64,000 nt of DNA from an uncultured Kordia sp. (lineage in GTDB: Bacteria; Bacteroidota; Bacteroidia; Flavobacteriales; Flavobacteriaceae). Positions 1 through 7,061 of the stretch are shown here, one piece after another (the stretch's first letter is position 1; each line of letters starts with the position of its first letter). A program made the translations under genes and the position numbers. The DNA lies in the NCBI RefSeq assembly GCF_947496985.1, contig NZ_CANMEZ010000010.1:1-64000 (forward strand), given 5' to 3'. The notes beneath the pieces were generated by a model. That model saw nothing but the letters and a program-made list of their open reading frames with translations, made no database searches and was not told where the DNA came from.

Positions 1-32
1 TATTTATCTGTTAATTCCTGAATAATACTCAT
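1..32 (-). CDS. 5' end of an unidentified cassette gene (partial)
   Basis: An ATG on the minus strand at 32-30 opens a frame of ten codons (MSIIQELTDK) that runs off the left edge. It starts 25 bases after the left end of boundary repeat CB1, and such short leaders (20-60 bases) are typical of the other cassette genes here. Too little is visible to name it, and the call rests mainly on position. Confidence 0.35.
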   Translation of the reverse strand, partial: MSIIQELTDK

Positions 33-56
33 TCGTTCAAAGTTTTCTCAAATTGC

Positions 57-190
57 GCCTAACGGACTTGTGTATGATTTCGTTGCGTGTTTCAGCAACT
101 AATTCAGCAAATACAAACCGAATAGAAAATCCACGAGAATTTTCTTAAGTAAGCCTATACTAGCAATGAATTATACACGGTGTTGTATGC
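57..190. repeat. Cassette-boundary repeat CB1 (attC-like)
   Basis: Imperfect palindrome with outer arms GCCTAACGGACTTGTGTATGA (first 20 bases from 57) and TTATACACGGTGTTGTATGC (171-190). Inner boxes GTGTATGA and TTATACAC can pair, but the left spacer between AAC and that box is longer than the right one. On the minus strand its left core reads GTTAGGC, the only core here that fits the classical integron GTTRRRY. The body is closely similar to CB6. The stop codon of the neighbouring transporter gene lies inside it. Confidence 0.75.
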
Positions 191-1322
191 TGTTTTTTGT
201 TCTGATAAATAATAAATATACTACTAATGATAGTATTATCCCAATTCCTGAAGTTATCAAAAAGTTTATTTCCTCACTATTTGTAATAAACTCAATAAAA
301 GTGGCTGCAAATTGTCCTGCAAATACCATCATAGAATAATACCCTAGATTTTTTCCACGAGTTAAAGGTGTGCTTATTTCTATAGTTAGATGATTTAAAA
401 TTGGTATAGTAAACCCAAAACCTATTCCAATAAAAATTGCTCCCACATACATAATTTCAGATAATGATGTTGTTGCAAACAACACATATCCCAAAGAAAA
501 AGACAAAAAACCTAATGCTACTAAATTTCTAGAGGAAATATAATTTGAAATTTTAACCAATTGACTAGCTACAATTACAGCGATTAATGAAATAAACGAC
601 ATTAAATAACCTGTACTTGATTCTGAAAAATTAAACTTTTTTAATAAATATTCAGGTAATGATATAAAACAAACAAAGAAGATAGCCATTGAAAAGAATG
701 AACTGAGCATTATTGGAAATAAATCTTTACTGTTTTTTCTTATTTCGGTTAAATCATTGACATTTTGTTGAAGTCTTGTTCTAGGTAAAGTAAACCAAGA
801 AAAAACAAAAAATAAAATAGCTATTAAATATATATAGAAAGGGTAAGACCATTTCTGTTCTCCAAGATAACCTCCTAAAGATAAAAATATAACACCTCCC
901 AATTCAATTGCTACACCTTGCCAAGCAATTAGTTTTAAACGTTCTTTTCCTTTAAATAATTCTGCTATTAGCGTTGTTACCGATACTTGAATTGCTACAC
1001 AAGCTCCACCTAAAAATAAGCGGTCTAACATAAGCATATAATTATTGGTTAAGTATACGCCTATAAAACCAAAAAATGCATAAGGTAACATTCCTAGCAT
1101 TAAAAGTTTAAAAGCACCAAGTTTATTAATAAGTTTACCAATTATTGGTGAAAACAAAATCACTCCCAATGAAGGTAATGTAACTAATAGCCCAGAATTA
1201 AAGCCAAATTGTAAGTTTTTAGAAATGGATGGCAAAACCGGAGCAATTACAGCTCCTACCATTATTGTTAAACTACTATTTAACAATAAGGTTATAATTG
1301 TAAATTTTGATGCTTTTTGCAT
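171..1322 (-). CDS. Major facilitator superfamily transporter
   Basis: A 383-residue polytopic membrane protein with about 12 hydrophobic segments, typical of single-domain MFS drug/proton antiporters. The N-terminal half has the usual loop pattern (PIIGKLINKLGAF) of the motif A region. The last codons (SIQHRV, stop) are read from boundary repeat CB1, so the repeat supplies the stop. It is the last gene of a three-gene unit transcribed AraC, CMD, MFS, 24 bases after the CMD gene. The substrate cannot be read from sequence; efflux is the likely role. It lies in cassette C1. Confidence 0.85.
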   Translation of the reverse strand: MQKASKFTIITLLLNSSLTIMVGAVIAPVLPSISKNLQFGFNSGLLVTLPSLGVILFSPIIGKLINKLGAFKLLMLGMLPYAFFGFIGVYLTNNYMLMLDRLFLGGACVAIQVSVTTLIAELFKGKERLKLIAWQGVAIELGGVIFLSLGGYLGEQKWSYPFYIYLIAILFFVFSWFTLPRTRLQQNVNDLTEIRKNSKDLFPIMLSSFFSMAIFFVCFISLPEYLLKKFNFSESSTGYLMSFISLIAVIVASQLVKISNYISSRNLVALGFLSFSLGYVLFATTSLSEIMYVGAIFIGIGFGFTIPILNHLTIEISTPLTRGKNLGYYSMMVFAGQFAATFIEFITNSEEINFLITSGIGIILSLVVYLLFIRTKNSIQHRV

Positions 1323-1346
1323 TTTGTAATAAGGTGATTCGTAATT

Positions 1347-1907
1347 TTAGTCCACAATTTCCTTTCCTACAGCAAAAGGTTTTAGTTCATCATTAATAAC
1401 ATTTTCTGTAATATGATTAATATAGTTACTAATCGTTTTTATAGATATTCCAACAATTAATTCCATTACATTTTCTGGAGAAAAACCTTGTTTATAAAAA
1501 GCATCTAAATCTTCTGCTTCAATATTACCACGAGTAACTGTTATTTTTTGAGTAATCTCAATCAAAGCAGATAATCGCTCATCAGTTACTTGTTTTTCTT
1601 TTCTAATAGCATTTATAATTCTAGAAGGGATACCATTAGCTTTTGCAGCTCTTGAATGCGCTGCAGTACAATAATCACATTTATTAACAATACTTACTGC
1701 TAACATAATTAAATGTTGTTCGCCAACAGAAAAACTAGTATCATTAAATATTTTAGATAAACTAATATAGGCATCTAATGTTGCAGGAGCTCCAGACATA
1801 TATCTGAATAGATTTGGTAGCATTCCATATTTATTTTTACCATATTGAAGATTTGACTTTGAATCTTCTGGAGCACTTTCTATTGTATGTTTTGTGAATT
1901 TTTTCAT
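1347..1907 (-). CDS. Carboxymuconolactone decarboxylase / AhpD-like protein
   Basis: A helical protein of about 186 residues with the AhpD-type redox centre: a CDYC pair followed by AAHSRAAKANG fits the CxxC...H arrangement of alkylhydroperoxidase-like CMD proteins. Such proteins reduce peroxides or carry thiol chemistry; the substrate is unknown. An upstream TTG at 1937 could extend the frame by ten residues, but a promoter (TTG-N20-TAGTTTTG, 1965-1935) covers that codon, so the ATG at 1907 is preferred. It sits between an AraC-type gene and an MFS gene, suggesting a small detoxification operon. Confidence 0.8.
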   Translation of the reverse strand: MKKFTKHTIESAPEDSKSNLQYGKNKYGMLPNLFRYMSGAPATLDAYISLSKIFNDTSFSVGEQHLIMLAVSIVNKCDYCTAAHSRAAKANGIPSRIINAIRKEKQVTDERLSALIEITQKITVTRGNIEAEDLDAFYKQGFSPENVMELIVGISIKTISNYINHITENVINDELKPFAVGKEIVD

Positions 1908-1934
1908 TTCTTTCAAACGGTTTAATTTATTAGG

Positions 1935-1965
1935 CAAAACTAATTTGAAAGAAATAGATAAACAA
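1935..1965 (-). promoter_or_regulatory. Promoter of the CMD/MFS genes
   Basis: Read on the minus strand: TTG at 1965-1963, 20 bases, then TAGTTTTG at 1942-1935, a full match to the Bacteroidota TTG / TAnnTTTG pattern. It lies between the AraC-type stop (1977) and the CMD start (1907), so the AraC-type protein may act here. Confidence 0.6.
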
Positions 1966-1976
1966 TGGATAAAGGT

Positions 1977-2294
1977 TCACTCTTTGGTTCTTCGAAACTC
2001 TGAAGGAGAAACTCCTGTTTTATTTTTAAATAACTTACTAAAATAATATTGGTCTTCAAAGTTCATTTCAATAGCAATCTCTTTGATTGTTTTTTGAGTA
2101 TTTTTAAGAAGTTGTTTGCTGAACTCTATTTGTTTATTAATGAGTACCTGACAAGGAGGAGCAGTATTATGTTTTTTTGATAGTTTACTTAAATATTTTG
2201 ATTTTAAATCAAGTTTTTTCTCATAGAATGAAATGTTATGCTCTTCTTTGAAATATATGTCAACTAAGTCGTTAAACTTTTTAATTATTTCCAT
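1977..2294 (-). CDS. AraC-family DNA-binding domain protein (N-terminally short)
   Basis: 105 residues that are almost only the C-terminal double helix-turn-helix of AraC regulators: the second HTH reads IKEIAIEMNFEDQYYFSKLF followed by KNKTGVSPSEFRR. Full AraC regulators are usually about 270-300 residues with an N-terminal sensing domain, which is missing. The gene starts 13 bases from boundary repeat CB2, so loss of the front part at a cassette junction is plausible, though short stand-alone forms exist. A TAACTTTG box (2320-2313 region, minus) just upstream could serve as its promoter. Confidence 0.75.
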   Translation of the reverse strand: MEIIKKFNDLVDIYFKEEHNISFYEKKLDLKSKYLSKLSKKHNTAPPCQVLINKQIEFSKQLLKNTQKTIKEIAIEMNFEDQYYFSKLFKNKTGVSPSEFRRTKE

Positions 2295-2306
2295 TTTTTT
2301 TAATTA

Positions 2307-2499
2307 CATACAAAGTTAGTATAAGAAGCGTAGGGAGGTGATAAGCGATACGTTTCGGATTGGTACTAAGCCAAATATAATATTTTGCTTTTATCTTTTT
2401 TGTTGAAAATGCCAAATTTTATATTTGGCGACTTTGTAATAAACATAGACCTTTCGGCAAGCCTAAACTGCCCTATGTTTTTTATACATTGTTACCTGC
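2307..2499. repeat. Cassette-boundary repeat CB2 (attC-like)
   Basis: Left core CATACAAA (complementary to the far end of cassette C1, GTTGTATG at 182, with a mismatch at the end), right arm TTTATACATTGTTACCTGC (2481-2499). The interior contains two further inverted repeats: GCCAAATATAAT against TTATATTTGGC, and AACATAG against CTATGTT. At about 193 bp it is one of the longer members. The end of the FMN reductase gene lies in its right arm. Confidence 0.7.
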
Positions 2500-3036
2500 T
2501 GGCTTTTCTATCAGAGTGTTAAACGATATAATTAATTTCCTTAATCTATTCTCTGTATCTTTATTAATAATTTTTCCGTTTTTGTCAATTTTCCCTTTTA
2601 TACCTTGAATTAAAAGTGTTGTTTCGTTCGTAAATTTTGTCTGAATAGTCTTCATAATCAACTTCAATTCTTCGTGTCCTTTTTCTCCACTTGCAGAAGC
2701 CGTAATAATTCCAATTGGTTTGTCAGAAAATACAGTTGTCGACACACACCATTCAATCATATTTTTTAAACAACTTGGAATACTGAAAACATACTCAGGT
2801 GTACAAATAACAATTCCGTCTGAATTTTTTATTTTATTCCGAAAGTCAACAATTTGTTTGGGTACATTTTTGTCAGTCAGTTCCGTTTTAAAATGTGGTA
2901 ATTCGGTTAGATTATCAATAATTTCCATCTCGAAATCAGAATTATTTGATTCGGAAATCCAATTTAGAATTGACAGGTTTTTAGAATTCTGACTTGCACT
3001 TCCACAAATTCCAATTATGTTCTTCTTTTTTATCAT
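2482..3036 (-). CDS. NADPH-dependent FMN reductase family protein
   Basis: 184 residues with a flavodoxin-like fold of the NADPH-dependent FMN reductase family. Visible motifs are the phosphate-binding loop GICGSASQNSKNL (residues about 9-21) and PEYVFSIPSCLKNMIEW (about 79-95), the usual flavin/NADPH contact segment. Expected role: reduction of flavins or quinones in the cytoplasm. It is the only gene of cassette C2; no promoter box is seen in the 30-base leader. The last residues AGNNV and the stop come from boundary repeat CB2, so the natural C-terminus may have been different. Confidence 0.82.
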   Translation of the reverse strand: MIKKKNIIGICGSASQNSKNLSILNWISESNNSDFEMEIIDNLTELPHFKTELTDKNVPKQIVDFRNKIKNSDGIVICTPEYVFSIPSCLKNMIEWCVSTTVFSDKPIGIITASASGEKGHEELKLIMKTIQTKFTNETTLLIQGIKGKIDKNGKIINKDTENRLRKLIISFNTLIEKPAGNNV

Positions 3037-3066
3037 TCAGTTCGAGTTCAGAGTAGTTTTATGCTT

Positions 3067-3350
3067 GCAGGTAACGTATATATAACAGGAACTAATTTTA
3101 TAACAACTTCCCGTTATCTTCTGTAAATGTAAAACAAAGATTATAGCTATGCAATACGGTTTTCCGTAAAAGCTACAGAAATGTTATAAGATTATGTATA
3201 GAATTGTAGTTGTAGTTTATTGTAAGGGAAAAATAGGGGGAGAGTGTATAATGGTAAGTATAACCATCAGTTACAGTCTAAAGTTACTAATTTTAATTAA
3301 GCACGAACGTATTTTGAATCCACCGTAATTGTGGTTATACATTGTTGTGC
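3067..3350. repeat. Composite cassette-boundary repeat CB3 (attC-like)
   Basis: Left core GCAGGTAAC (3067-3075) is the exact complement of GTTACCTGC at 2491, the other end of cassette C2. The first half (to about 3180) is similar to CB13, with shared stretches such as ACTAATTTTATAACAACTT. The second half (from about 3255) resembles CB7, sharing ACCGTAATTGTGGTTATACA-type sequence before GTTGTG (3344). Two different repeat bodies therefore lie head to tail, which suggests a lost or empty cassette between them. No gene is visible inside. Confidence 0.7.
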
Positions 3351-3383
3351 GTTTGGTGCTTTATATATTTTAAAAATTCCGAT

Positions 3384-3818
3384 TTAATAAACTCGACTAA
3401 CAAATCGTTTATTTTTATCATTATTCCATTGTACTTGATATGTTGTTCCTTTTAATTGATCAAGTAATATAAAATTATACATATTTTTAGTAGGGTAAAG
3501 AATGAATCTACCGTTTATTTCTTTGTTATCCCATACAAGCGAACTTGAATTTAAGACTAATTCACCTTCGTAACCGTCTTCAGATATAGTAAAATGTACC
3601 TGCCACATTTTACCATTCCGTGTGTCCAATTTAATGAAAGTCCAATAGTTTTCAGTTGAAAATAATTGGTAAATAGGAACTTCCAATTGTTGAATTTCAG
3701 TCTGTTTTTTGACTTGCTTTTCAACTTTTTGTATTGTGTTTATACTATCTTGTTCTGTTTGTCCGTATGAATGAAAAACAGTTAAAGTCAGAAAAAAAAA
3801 CAATATAAAATTCCTCAT
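3384..3818 (-). CDS. Hypothetical secreted protein
   Basis: Not recognised. 144 residues from the ATG at 3818, chosen because it begins a clear signal peptide (MRNFILFFFLTLTVFHSYGQ). An upstream ATG at 3878 would add 20 polar residues and overlap repeat CB4. The mature part starts with a charged, Gln-rich segment and continues as probable beta strands (YWTFIKLDTRNGKMWQVHF), suggesting a small periplasmic or surface protein. Sole gene of cassette C3, without a visible promoter of its own. Confidence 0.6.
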   Translation of the reverse strand: MRNFILFFFLTLTVFHSYGQTEQDSINTIQKVEKQVKKQTEIQQLEVPIYQLFSTENYWTFIKLDTRNGKMWQVHFTISEDGYEGELVLNSSSLVWDNKEINGRFILYPTKNMYNFILLDQLKGTTYQVQWNNDKNKRFVSRVY

Positions 3819-3872
3819 ATTTTTAATTTTATGTCTTTGTTGTGTTGCCTTTTCATCGTGGTCGTTGCTGAA

Positions 3873-3931
3873 GCACAACGCCCTTTGATTAAGTACTAAA
3901 CCGCAATTATTTTTATACGGTGTTGTAAAAC
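3873..3931. repeat. Cassette-boundary repeat CB4 (attC-like, short)
   Basis: About 59 bp. Left core GCACAAC (3873-3879) complements GTTGTGC at 3344, the other end of cassette C3. Right arm TTATACGGTGTTGTAAAAC ends at 3931, and GTTGTAAAAC complements GTTTTACAAC at 4699, the far end of C4. The cores thus pair with the far ends of their own cassettes, not with each other. Confidence 0.7.
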
Positions 3932-3945
3932 GTTTTTTAATTCAG

Positions 3946-4683
3946 TTATAATTTATATTGCAATTGATATAGTTCGTATTTGTCCGAGTTAAAGTCTATG
4001 TCAACGCTAAATTCATTATTTTGTTTGTCTCTAATAATGGCGCCAGAAATATGCATTAATTCCTTGTCTTTTATTTCCATTATTTTAAATCCAAATAGTC
4101 TAAATTCAAGTATGTTTCCAAATTGTGGTTCAACTTCTTTTAAGCGAGGAATCAATTCGTCTTTGTTAAAAGCAACAAGTTCATTATTTAGCATTTCTTT
4201 TAATTCTTCGAACTGTTTTTCCTTTAATAGACTAACTGTTTTTTCCGCAACTTTAATTCTTTTTTCCGCTTTTTCTAGCAGAGTAATCGGAAAGTCAAAT
4301 TCTTGTTTTTTGTTTTCTTTGGAAATCAATACAACTTTAATTTCGTCATAATTTTTCTTTTCCTCTTTTAAGTTTTTATAGAATCTGTAAGCAATATTTG
4401 AAGAAGGAAGATAAACTTTGTCTAATTGTTTATCAATTGCATCACTTTGGCTCATTTCAAGTTCAAAGTATTTTTTACTTCCATCTTTAGTCGAAACAGA
4501 TGCTCCAATTGCATATTTGCATTGTCCCCCATAAAAGTCAAGAATTTCTTTAACTCCAGCATCTTCATTATCAGTTATTTTAACAAAATTTGAGAGTAAT
4601 CCAGTTTTCTGTTCTCCTTCACGTTTGTTTCCGCAAGATATTAGTAAAAAGGCACAAATTATAAGGCTTAAAATTCGGTTCAT
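3946..4683 (-). CDS. Hypothetical lipoprotein
   Basis: Not recognised. 245 residues with a lipoprotein signal peptide (MNRILSLIICAFLLISCG, lipid-bearing Cys about residue 17). The remainder is charged and mixed alpha/beta: a helical, Lys/Glu-rich middle (about residues 130-185) and a C-terminal segment reading ISGAIIRDKQNNEFSVDIDF, reminiscent of small periplasmic beta domains. Sole gene of cassette C4, with a 16-base leader after the cassette end and no promoter box. Confidence 0.6.
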   Translation of the reverse strand: MNRILSLIICAFLLISCGNKREGEQKTGLLSNFVKITDNEDAGVKEILDFYGGQCKYAIGASVSTKDGSKKYFELEMSQSDAIDKQLDKVYLPSSNIAYRFYKNLKEEKKNYDEIKVVLISKENKKQEFDFPITLLEKAEKRIKVAEKTVSLLKEKQFEELKEMLNNELVAFNKDELIPRLKEVEPQFGNILEFRLFGFKIMEIKDKELMHISGAIIRDKQNNEFSVDIDFNSDKYELYQLQYKL

Positions 4684-4698
4684 TGGTTTTTCTTAAAT

Positions 4699-4835
4699 GT
4701 TTTACAACGTACTTGTGTATGAGCAGTAGCGGATTTATAGCTACTACTTTTCGGTAAGCAATATACTTAAATAAACGCAATAGCCGTTCGAGTTAGTACT
4801 CAAACCGCTATTGCTTGTACACGTTGTTGTGCCCA
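4699..4835. repeat. Cassette-boundary repeat CB5 (attC-like)
   Basis: 137 bp. Left arm GTTTTACAACGTACTTGTGT..., right arm TTGTACACGTTGTTGTGCCC. The inner parts pair, for example GCAGTAGCGGATTTA against the complement of CAAACCGCTATTGC. The left core belongs to cassette C4 (10 of 10 complementary to 3922-3931) and the right core GTTGTGCCCA to cassette C5 (10 of 10 complementary to 6311-6320). This is the clearest example of ends matching across a cassette rather than across a repeat. Confidence 0.78.
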
Positions 4836-4868
4836 GTTACTTTTCTAGTTGCAGTTTAACTTTAGTTC

Positions 4869-5249
4869 TTAAAGCACACTTTGCCAAAGGGTTTTATCAA
4901 TAAGCCAAGAATCATTTTCTTTTACAAGAAATAAATAATCACACCCTTTTCTATTTTCTGCCCAGTACAAATCTATTTTAACTACTGCTATCTTATCCTG
5001 AATATCAAGAATTTTCAATTCAATTTCGGATTCGGGCATTATTTTTTCTTTATTATAAGTCAAAACCCACTGTTTAATCTCGTCAATTCCAACTGTAGAT
5101 AAGTCAAGCCATTTCTGGGATTCATAATCATACATAAAACCTGTTTTCGTTGCTCCTTTAGTAAAGTATTTGTCTATTAAAGATGTATCTAATTCTTTAA
5201 AGGCTTTAGGGTACATTTTAGACACTTTTGTAATTTCATTTTGATTCAT
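4869..5249 (-). CDS. NTF2-like (putative lumazine-binding type) protein
   Basis: 126 residues with the cone-shaped NTF2/SnoaL-like pattern: N-terminal helices (FKELDTSLIDKYFTKGATKTG), then strands and a C-terminal VKENDSWLIDKTLWQSV. It most resembles the lumazine-binding-like subgroup common in Bacteroidota, whose members have no agreed function. It follows a WYL regulator and has its own promoter with a palindromic operator candidate (5279-5313). That arrangement suggests it is the regulator's target. Cassette C5. Confidence 0.7.
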   Translation of the reverse strand: MNQNEITKVSKMYPKAFKELDTSLIDKYFTKGATKTGFMYDYESQKWLDLSTVGIDEIKQWVLTYNKEKIMPESEIELKILDIQDKIAVVKIDLYWAENRKGCDYLFLVKENDSWLIDKTLWQSVL

Positions 5250-5278
5250 TTCTTTAAATATTTATTTTAATAATGAAA

Positions 5279-5313
5279 CAAAAGTAGAAAGTGTGTATGA
5301 CAGCCTTATGTCA
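5279..5313 (-). promoter_or_regulatory. Promoter and palindromic operator of the NTF2-like gene
   Basis: A minus-strand -7 box TACTTTTG lies at 5286-5279. Eleven bases upstream is the palindrome TGACAGCCTTATGTCA (5298-5313), whose outer TGACA/TGTCA arms are inverted. The palindrome abuts the stop codon of the WYL regulator (5315). The same box, spacing and palindrome occur at 11177-11211 beside a second WYL gene, which supports a role as the regulator's operator. Confidence 0.6.
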
Positions 5314-5314
5314 A

Positions 5315-5998
5315 CTAGGTTTGGAAACTTTTGAAATATTCTTGAAGTTCAAAGTTGTTTTCTGTTTCAAAACATTTTGATGTTGTAGTTAGCTTATTTA
5401 TTCTATCTAATCTAAATTCTCTTACGTCCTCTCGAAGTTGACAATGGGCGATAACAATCCAAACATTGTTTACAAAACATATGGCAAGCGGTTCGATATT
5501 TCTGTTTGTTAATTCTTGTTTGTAAATTGAATTATAGGTTATTTTGATTGTTACTTTATTGGAAATACTTTTTTGTATTTCCGAAAGCCAGTTGCTCTCA
5601 ACTATTTCATTTGTATCTAAGCTGAATGTCCTAGAGGATAGTAATTCTACTTTATCCTTCTGGAAGTTTTTAAGCGTTGCCTTAATTTTTATAAGAAATG
5701 AGTTGAAGTTTTTCAAAAGTGATTTATCACCTTGTTTCTCAATAAGTTTTTCTAAAACCGCCAAAGTGTTTGCTTCTTCCTCAGTTATTGATATAGGCGG
5801 TAGGCGATAACCATCAACAATAAAATAGCCACCTCCAATTTCCGAACCAATAGGAATTCCTGCATCTTGCAAAGTCTTAATGTCTCTATAGATTGTTCTA
5901 AGGCTTACCTCAAATCGTTCAGCAATTTCTTTGGCAGGAACTATTCTTTTTGATTGAAGTTGAATTAAGATTGCGGTTATTCTTGTAAGTCTGTTCAT
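5315..5998 (-). CDS. HTH/WYL-domain transcriptional regulator
   Basis: 227 residues of the YafY/DeoR-like type: an N-terminal winged HTH (EIAERFEVSLRTIYRDIKTL, residues about 24-43, then AGIPIGSE) and a C-terminal ligand-sensing WYL region ending in REFRLDRINKL. Such proteins bind small ligands or nucleic acid and often control the neighbouring gene. The start ATG overlaps the TGA of an upstream DUF1905 remnant (ATGA), so the two were once translationally coupled. A broken paralogue lies at 11213-11876. Confidence 0.85.
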   Translation of the reverse strand: MNRLTRITAILIQLQSKRIVPAKEIAERFEVSLRTIYRDIKTLQDAGIPIGSEIGGGYFIVDGYRLPPISITEEEANTLAVLEKLIEKQGDKSLLKNFNSFLIKIKATLKNFQKDKVELLSSRTFSLDTNEIVESNWLSEIQKSISNKVTIKITYNSIYKQELTNRNIEPLAICFVNNVWIVIAHCQLREDVREFRLDRINKLTTTSKCFETENNFELQEYFKSFQT

Positions 5999-6282
5999 AT
6001 GGCAATAGTTACGTCAACAATATCATTCAATTCCAAGGTCGCTTTCTTTCGAATATTAGCTTTTAGGGGAAGAAGATATGTATTGTGTTTGTTATCAAAC
6101 TAAATGGCTGTATTCCATTCAATTTCTTTAATAGTAGCAGTGGCTTTCATTCGTCTCCAGCCTTCTTCTTACCATTTTAAATGTTCTCGAATTTCTTTAA
6201 AAATATCTTTTGGCAAAGAGACAAAAAACCATCCTCCATCCCATATTTTACCTGTAAAGTTATATTTAATTTTAGCTTGCAA
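5995..6282 (-). pseudogene. DUF1905-family protein, two in-frame stops
   Basis: Translating the minus strand from TTG at 6282 gives a DUF1905-like protein of 95 codons: IWDGGWFFVSLPKDI, then EEGWRRMKATATIKEIEW, then TYLLPLKANIRKKATLELND. The frame is kept throughout but is broken by TAA at 6169-6171 and TAG at 6100-6102. It ends in TGA overlapping the start of the WYL regulator. Absence of frameshifts suggests recent decay. DUF1905 function is not established. Confidence 0.7.
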
Positions 6283-6310
6283 TTATTATTCTGTTCTTGG
6301 TTTTTTTAAT

Positions 6311-6448
6311 TGGGCACAACGTGTTTGTATATAGTTTGTTGCGTGATTTAAGCACTTAATTTAGTAAATACAAACCGAATAGAAAATCCGCGAGGATTTT
6401 CAGAAGTAAGCGAGAACAAGCAATTGTTTATAGCCATTGTTGTGCATA
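6311..6448. repeat. Cassette-boundary repeat CB6 (attC-like)
   Basis: 138 bp, left arm GGGCACAACGTGTTTGTATA, right arm TTTATAGCCATTGTTGTGC. The body is a near copy of CB1 (shared TACAAACCGAATAGAAAATC and the GAGGATTTTC/GAGAATTTTC stretch). The left core belongs to cassette C5, the right core GTTGTGCATA to C6 (9 of 10 complementary to 6920-6929). Confidence 0.78.
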
Positions 6449-6449
6449 G

Positions 6450-6905
6450 TTATTTTATATTTATTTCTTTCAAATTTAGTTCAAATAGATTTCCAAACTT
6501 GTCATTGTCAAGTTTACTAATTTGAATATTATTCCAAGTTAATTCTATCCGTATTTCTTTGGTTTTTCCGTTCTCGATGACTGTAATTACGATAGGAATA
6601 TTTTCTTTTTTTTCTTTATATAATTTGAGTAAATTTTCCGATTTTCCATAAAGATGAGAGGTCAGATGCGAAGCTAATTCGATATCAATTTCGTTTTCGA
6701 TTGGTTTGATTTCGATAAAACCCCTTTCCGAATTTTCTTCTTCTAATCCGTGCAGAAATTCAATTGTCGGAAGTTTTATTTTCTCAATTTTTATTGATTC
6801 CGAATTTATTTTTCCTACATATTTTATCCTGTATATTCCACAAGCTTGCCCAAAAGAATATTGGATTGTAAGACTTAAAATTAACAGTATAAATATTCTT
6901 TTCAT
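6450..6905 (-). CDS. Hypothetical secreted protein
   Basis: Not recognised. 151 residues with a signal peptide (MKRIFILLILSLTIQYSFGQ). The mature part alternates hydrophobic and charged residues, as in a beta-rich fold, and ends in NDKFGNLFELNLKEIN. Only two bases separate its stop from repeat CB6, and its ATG is 15 bases from CB7, so the cassette (C6) carries almost nothing but this frame. No promoter box. Confidence 0.6.
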   Translation of the reverse strand: MKRIFILLILSLTIQYSFGQACGIYRIKYVGKINSESIKIEKIKLPTIEFLHGLEEENSERGFIEIKPIENEIDIELASHLTSHLYGKSENLLKLYKEKKENIPIVITVIENGKTKEIRIELTWNNIQISKLDNDKFGNLFELNLKEINIK

Positions 6906-6919
6906 TCGTTCTCTCTAAT

Positions 6920-7058
6920 TATGCACAGCGGTCTCGTATAACCGTCAGTTACGGGTTTATATGCGTTAATTTTCGGTTTAATACTGACTTTAGTAATTCC
7001 GAGTGGATTCAAACGGAATTAAATCCGCCGTAATTGTGGTTATACATTGTTGTAACCA
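6920..7058. repeat. Cassette-boundary repeat CB7 (attC-like)
   Basis: 139 bp. Left arm TATGCACAGCGGTCTCGTAT, right arm GTTATACATTGTTGTAACCA. AAC in the left core has changed to AGC. Inner pairing includes CCGTCAGTTACGG against CCGTAATTGTGG-type sequence and ATTCCGAGTGGATTCAAACGGAAT. The second half of CB3 is a relative of this body. Confidence 0.75.
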
Positions 7059-7061
7059 GTT

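Noticed and set aside
1908-1937. TTG start of the CMD gene
   Set aside because: The codon is part of the TAGTTTTG promoter box.
2720-2992. Plus-strand frame of 90 codons inside the FMN reductase gene
   Set aside because: The minus strand encodes a recognisable flavoprotein over the whole stretch.
6104-6334. Plus-strand frame of 76 codons
   Set aside because: It is antisense to the DUF1905 remnant, which has clear family similarity, and it runs into boundary repeat CB6.
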